DNA of 64,000 nucleotides from Bacillus sp. FJAT-26390 (GTDB lineage Bacteria > Bacillota > Bacilli > Paenibacillales > Paenibacillaceae), in NCBI RefSeq assembly GCF_001682865.1, contig NZ_MAQX01000001.1:806001-870000 (forward strand), in the 5' to 3' direction. The notes under the pieces are model-generated. The model was not told the DNA's origin and did not search any database. It saw only the letters and a list, made by a program, of their open reading frames with translations. Each line of letters starts with the position of its first letter. Position 1 is the first letter of the stretch. The position numbers were made by a program, and so were the translations under genes. Positions 60,652-64,000 of this stretch are shown here, piece after piece.

Positions 60652-61755
60652 ATGGGAAAAGAACGGATTAGCGGCTGGCAGTTTTTTTTGCTGACTGTAA
60701 ATTATGCATTAGGAACTGCTTTTTTTATTCGTCCGGGCAGCATGATTGCCTCTACCAAACAAGACGGATGGATCATCCCGTTAGTGGCGGGGGCATTTGC
60801 CGTTTTGGTGGCGTGTATATGGATTTTATTGGCGAATGCTAATCCGAAATTAAGTATTATACAGATCAGCTTGAAGGTAGCGGGCAAGCCGGTCGGAGGA
60901 TTGATTGCGATCGTCTATATTTGGTATTTCATACAAACCGCAAGCTGGGTCACTCGGAATCTTGGTGATTTTATGAAAACGATTCTTATGCCGCATACCC
61001 CGATAACCGTATTTCATGTTATGTTTTTGCTCATCGCTTGTTATGCCGCGATTAGAGGCATTGAGACAATCGCGCGAACGAGTGAATTGCTTACGCCGTT
61101 TATTTTGCTCGTATTATTTGTGATTTATATCGCGGCTCTTAATGAATGGCACGGAGATCGCTTGCTGCCTATGTTTCAAAGCGATCTGATCAAGCTGATG
61201 AAAGACTCAGCACCGGTGATCGGTTTCCCTTATCTAGAGACAATTACAATTCTGATGCTAGCGCCGTATGTCAAATCAAGGTTTAAGACCAGCCTGCTTT
61301 TGGGTCTCATCGCAGTGACGCTACTATTATGCGGAATCGTATTTGTTACAATCGGCGTTATGGGAGCGGCACGCAGCTCGCATCTCCTGTATCCGCTGTA
61401 CACCATCGTAAAAGAGCTTCGGATCGCGGAATTTATTGAGCATTTGGAATCCACTATCGTAATTGTGTGGTTAATATGGATTTTTTTAAAGCTGTGTATT
61501 GCTTATTTTTGCGCAGTGGAAGGCATATGCCAATTGTTTCAATTAAAGGACAGAACATGGATAGCTATCCCATTGGTTCTTCTTGTCTCGGGATTAGCAA
61601 TCTCACTTAATGATAACGTCGTAGCTAATATTGACTGGGACCGCAGATATATTTTTCCGTATTCCTGTTTGTTTAGCATCGTATTGCCCCTGTTGCTCCT
61701 TATCTTGACATGGATTCACAAGCAACGGCAGAAAGGAAAGGAATTATCGCCATGA
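60652..61755 (+). CDS. Spore germination permease, GerB (endospore germination/APC) family
   Basis: 367 residues with ten membrane helices, APC superfamily. ISGWQFFLLTVNYALGTAFF at the N terminus, RNLGDFMKTILMPHTP and DSAPVIGFPYLE are typical of GerAB/GerKB. It forms the germinant-binding subunit. ATG 60652 follows AGGTGAT. Overlaps the small gene downstream by ATGA. Confidence 0.92.
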   Translation: MGKERISGWQFFLLTVNYALGTAFFIRPGSMIASTKQDGWIIPLVAGAFAVLVACIWILLANANPKLSIIQISLKVAGKPVGGLIAIVYIWYFIQTASWVTRNLGDFMKTILMPHTPITVFHVMFLLIACYAAIRGIETIARTSELLTPFILLVLFVIYIAALNEWHGDRLLPMFQSDLIKLMKDSAPVIGFPYLETITILMLAPYVKSRFKTSLLLGLIAVTLLLCGIVFVTIGVMGAARSSHLLYPLYTIVKELRIAEFIEHLESTIVIVWLIWIFLKLCIAYFCAVEGICQLFQLKDRTWIAIPLVLLVSGLAISLNDNVVANIDWDRRYIFPYSCLFSIVLPLLLLILTWIHKQRQKGKELSP

Positions 61756-61955
61756 TCGGTTTTATTCTTCTTTTTGTCATTGCCTTTGCAGGCGCTATTC
61801 TATTTTTTGTGTCAAGAAAAAAACCTATGAAGGAAGTAAGCGTATTCGTTGTGTTGTCGCTTCTTTCATTTATGCTTTGGATTGATATTATGCTAGACCA
61901 TACGTTTAACCCCAATAAGTTGATTGGGTGGATGCTTGATTGGGTGGGGTTATAG
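61752..61955 (+). CDS. Small membrane protein in the germination operon
   Basis: 67 residues, two membrane helices (about 1-20 and 31-50). ATG 61752 overlaps the GerB stop (ATGA), with AAAGGAAAGG upstream. Small D-type genes occur at the ends of some ger operons and modulate receptor activity; I infer a similar role. Confidence 0.7.
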   Translation: MIGFILLFVIAFAGAILFFVSRKKPMKEVSVFVVLSLLSFMLWIDIMLDHTFNPNKLIGWMLDWVGL

Positions 61956-62043
61956 CTTGAAATGTATTCATACAGGCCGTCCTGTTTCAAAATATCGGCT
62001 TGGTGGTAAGTATGAGCATACAACGAAAGAGGAGATGGTAACC

Positions 62044-62226
62044 ATGAAAACCAATGGACTAGAGGATAAGGTAAAAGGCATGGCAAACCAGGCAAAAGGC
62101 GAAGTAAAGGACAGATACGGAAAAGTGACTGATGATAAGCATCTGCAGGCCGAAGGCAAGCTGGATAAGCTCAAAGGCACTGCGCAGGAGAAATTAGGGG
62201 AACTAAAAGATAAAATCGGCAAGTAG
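62044..62226 (+). CDS. CsbD family stress protein
   Basis: 60-residue hydrophilic protein, Lys/Gly/Asp-rich: LEDKVKGMANQAKGEVKD and LDKLKGTAQEKLGELKDKIG, the CsbD repeat. Such genes are usually sigma-B-controlled; GTTTCA upstream near 61984 followed by GGTGGTAAG is a weak candidate for such a promoter. ATG 62044 with AGAGGAG 9 bp upstream. Confidence 0.92.
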   Translation: MKTNGLEDKVKGMANQAKGEVKDRYGKVTDDKHLQAEGKLDKLKGTAQEKLGELKDKIGK

Positions 62227-62280
62227 CGGATAGATGATGCGATATCTCGAATCAAAAGAATTGCAACGCTTAAGCTAAGT

Positions 62281-62320
62281 AAAAAACGCCATGACTGCAG
62301 CTCTGCAGTATGGCGTTTTT
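62281..62320. terminator. Bidirectional terminator
   Basis: AAAAACGCCAT-GA-CTGCAG pairs with CTGCAG-T-ATGGCGTTTTT around a 2-nt loop. Between the convergent csbD and siderophore-binding genes. Confidence 0.9.
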
Positions 62321-62325
62321 CTCAT

Positions 62326-63291
62326 TTATTTAAGGCCAGTCAACCACTCTGCTAATTCCTCCGTCTGGGTGAGTATGGCAATCGGATCCCAGTACCATGA
62401 ACGTTCTGGCCCCCAAATGTACACTCTGTCGTTCTTGACGGCATCAAGTGAATTCCAAATCGGATCTGCTTTGAGATCTTCCATTGTATGCGAATCGGTA
62501 GTCAGAATGATGTAATCTCCCGCATATTTTGGCAATGTCTCAGCAGATATGGATGCCCAACCAGGGTCTTTCATCTCCAAGTCTACTTCAGCCGGCGGTT
62601 TGAAGCCAAACCCTCCGTAAACCGCTTGACCGCCTTTGCCATAGTTGGAGCCCACCGCAGAAATGTTTTTTTCCATCAGTTCCATAACAGAGAACGTGCT
62701 GTCTGCCGGTATGGCCTTTAAGACTTTTACTTTGGCTTCGGCAATGCGTCGGTCATAATCGGCCAGCCATATCTCTGCTTCTTGTTCTTTGCCGAGCAGT
62801 TTGCCGAAATAGGTAAGCTCATCATGAACGGTTTTTAGCGATGCAAAGGGAACGATCACCGTAGGGGCGATTTTGGGCAGCTGCTCGTTCATTTCGGCAT
62901 AAGTATCATCCATGATAATAAGATCGGGCTCCATCTCCAAAATTTTCTCAATATTGCCGTTCCCATCCCCAATGTCCTCTACGCCTTTCAGGGCATCATT
63001 GAAATAGGGATTCTGAATATGATGGTTGGATGTTCCGACGGGTATGACTCCAAGTGCGATCAAGCTGCCCAAATACTCTCCTGCAACAACCCGTTTCGGA
63101 TGCGTAGGAACCTCGATTTCTCCGGCAATGGTAGATATAATTTTTGTCTGCTGCTCGCTGGAAACAGGTTCCGTCTCCACCGGCGTATGGGTCGACTCTG
63201 CCGTGTTTCCCGCCGCGCCGCAAGCACTTAACAAAAGCATAAAGCTTAAAAGCAATGCCACCGCCATAGGCGGTTTGGCTTCATTAAACAT
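62326..63291 (-). CDS. Iron-siderophore ABC transporter substrate-binding lipoprotein (internal start)
   Basis: 321 residues if translated from ATG at 63291, which has GGAGAGGAAG about 8 bp upstream and a Fur-controlled promoter before it. Lipoprotein signal AVALLLSFMLLLSAC, then VPTHPKRVVAGEYL, MEPDLIIMDDTY, IWNSLDAVKNDRVYIWG. It is in the same frame as the AraC part. This start would give a normal exported lipoprotein independent of the upstream regulator. I favour it as the main product in low iron. No permease is in the window. Confidence 0.8.
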   Translation of the reverse strand: MFNEAKPPMAVALLLSFMLLLSACGAAGNTAESTHTPVETEPVSSEQQTKIISTIAGEIEVPTHPKRVVAGEYLGSLIALGVIPVGTSNHHIQNPYFNDALKGVEDIGDGNGNIEKILEMEPDLIIMDDTYAEMNEQLPKIAPTVIVPFASLKTVHDELTYFGKLLGKEQEAEIWLADYDRRIAEAKVKVLKAIPADSTFSVMELMEKNISAVGSNYGKGGQAVYGGFGFKPPAEVDLEMKDPGWASISAETLPKYAGDYIILTTDSHTMEDLKADPIWNSLDAVKNDRVYIWGPERSWYWDPIAILTQTEELAEWLTGLK

Positions 63292-64000
63292 GGTAGGTAC
63301 TTCCTCTCCGTCAGATTGATAATGATTATCACCGACATCAGTATAACGGAGCGGTTTCCGGGAAACAATGGAGGATCTCATGCTTATGGAAGGATTATCT
63401 TCTAGCCGGCGTATGGCTGAATGTTCTGTTCTATAGTGTGATGGTGAAAGGCCATTGTGTTTTTTGAACAATCTTCCCAAATAATAAGGGTCCTGATAAC
63501 CAACACCTGCAGCGATTTCCTTCAAAGTGGCATCGGTTTCGAGCAGCAGCTCTGCTGCCTTGTCCATTCTGATCTTGATTAAGTAATCAATGGGGCTAAG
63601 TCCAGTACGGCTTTTGAAATAGGAAGATAAATGGGGGACGCTGTAATTCAAGCTTTCCGACAGTGACTCCAATGTGATGGGTTCCGCATAACGATGATTA
63701 ATAATAGAGATAATCTGGGCAGCCAAATCACGCTTCTCCGAGCGTATGCCCTGTAGCTGCATCTGATTCATCAGCTCATAGACAAATTGGTGAAGCAGAG
63801 CTTTCACGCGCAGCCGGCTGATCGGTTCTGTTTTCTCCCAGTCCTTATACATCTCTGTTAAATAGCCATACAAAGCTACGGGATACGCTGGCATAAAACC
63901 GTACTGAATGTGAAAGGGGCGGACGCGATCCATGAGCGTCATTATTTCCTGCCCGGCAGGCAATGGAATATTGGCTTTATAATAAATGACATAATACTCA
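62326..64000 (-). CDS. AraC-family regulator frame continuing into an iron-siderophore-binding lipoprotein (5' end outside window)
   Basis: A single open frame of at least 557 codons. The first part from the right edge (EYYVIYYKANIPLP, then LNYSVPHLSSYFKSRTGLSP and GVGYQDPYYLGRLFKKHNG) is an AraC/XylS regulator with two HTH motifs. The frame then reads DNHYQ across a perfect Fur box, passes an internal ATG and a lipobox LLLSAC, and ends as a FecB/FeuA-type binding domain. B. subtilis Btr (YbbB) has AraC and binding-protein domains fused without a signal. Either a membrane-spanning fusion or two genes whose separating stop was lost. Confidence 0.8.
   Translation of the reverse strand, partial: EYYVIYYKANIPLPAGQEIMTLMDRVRPFHIQYGFMPAYPVALYGYLTEMYKDWEKTEPISRLRVKALLHQFVYELMNQMQLQGIRSEKRDLAAQIISIINHRYAEPITLESLSESLNYSVPHLSSYFKSRTGLSPIDYLIKIRMDKAAELLLETDATLKEIAAGVGYQDPYYLGRLFKKHNGLSPSHYRTEHSAIRRLEDNPSISMRSSIVSRKPLRYTDVGDNHYQSDGEEVPTMFNEAKPPMAVALLLSFMLLLSACGAAGNTAESTHTPVETEPVSSEQQTKIISTIAGEIEVPTHPKRVVAGEYLGSLIALGVIPVGTSNHHIQNPYFNDALKGVEDIGDGNGNIEKILEMEPDLIIMDDTYAEMNEQLPKIAPTVIVPFASLKTVHDELTYFGKLLGKEQEAEIWLADYDRRIAEAKVKVLKAIPADSTFSVMELMEKNISAVGSNYGKGGQAVYGGFGFKPPAEVDLEMKDPGWASISAETLPKYAGDYIILTTDSHTMEDLKADPIWNSLDAVKNDRVYIWGPERSWYWDPIAILTQTEELAEWLTGLK
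63317..63368 (-). promoter_or_regulatory. Fur-box promoter inside the AraC reading frame
   Basis: On the minus strand: -35 TTGTTT (63368-63363), 17-bp spacer, -10 TATACT (63345-63340), then a perfect 7-1-7 Fur box TGATAAT-N-ATTATCA (63331-63317) just downstream. It is 26 bp upstream of the lipoprotein ATG. Confidence 0.85.

Noticed and set aside
1..64000. tRNA, rRNA, transposase or phage genes
   Set aside because: No such sequence was recognised on either strand; all sizeable gaps are accounted for by terminators, promoters or gene remnants.

Overview
The window looks like a chromosomal segment of an endospore-forming, low-to-mid GC Firmicute, most likely Paenibacillus or a close relative. 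The evidence is strong AGGAGG-type ribosome binding sites, frequent TTG/GTG starts, a GerA-type spore germination operon, and proteins whose closest remembered relatives are Bacillus subtilis Puc, Nup, TmrB, YfiT, CsbD and YheC/D. No rRNA, tRNA, CRISPR array, insertion sequence or prophage was seen.

Positions 1-15510 hold a purine catabolism and uptake island, all on the + strand. It contains an amidohydrolase cut by the left edge, xanthine dehydrogenase maturation genes (XdhC-like and MobA-like), a NupNOPQ-type nucleoside ABC transporter, the three xanthine dehydrogenase subunits (FAD, Mo, 2Fe-2S), a CMP/dCMP-type nucleoside/base deaminase, OHCU decarboxylase, urate oxidase, hydroxyisourate hydrolase and adenosine deaminase. 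Most genes are a few bases apart or share ATGA overlaps. Together they could import nucleosides and convert adenosine or guanine through xanthine and urate to allantoin. No allantoinase is visible. A three-copy 37-bp tandem palindromic repeat lies in front of the transporter ATPase gene.

Positions 15.7-51 kb are a mosaic of short operons and single genes, many of them GNAT, Nudix, HAD, DinB, aminoglycoside-phosphotransferase-like and SRPBCC proteins. Recognisable genes include tmrB, fabI, a NagZ-type lipoprotein, a bicupin oxalate decarboxylase with an altered lid, an HxlR/MFS/aldo-keto reductase group, an orphan HisA of eukaryotic type, an SgrR-like regulator, a Fur-box-preceded siderophore-binding lipoprotein, nucleoside hydrolase and an acyl-CoA thioesterase. 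This part also carries many gene remnants: a frameshifted SDR, a YheC/D ATP-grasp gene with an internal deletion, a decayed phospholipase-C-like gene, and ricin-lectin, MmcQ and GNAT tails. Decay and rearrangement appear to be ongoing here.

Positions 51-64 kb are signalling and envelope genes: BlaI/M56 peptidase/DUF3105, a PAP2 phosphatase, a secreted PepSY protein with acidic repeats next to an OmpR/HisKA two-component system, a Cu/Zn-SOD-like protein, a gerA-type operon in the order A-C-B plus a small membrane gene, a CsbD protein, and at the right edge an AraC regulator whose reading frame runs without a stop through a complete Fur-box promoter into an iron-siderophore-binding lipoprotein. 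That last arrangement is the most unusual feature of the window.
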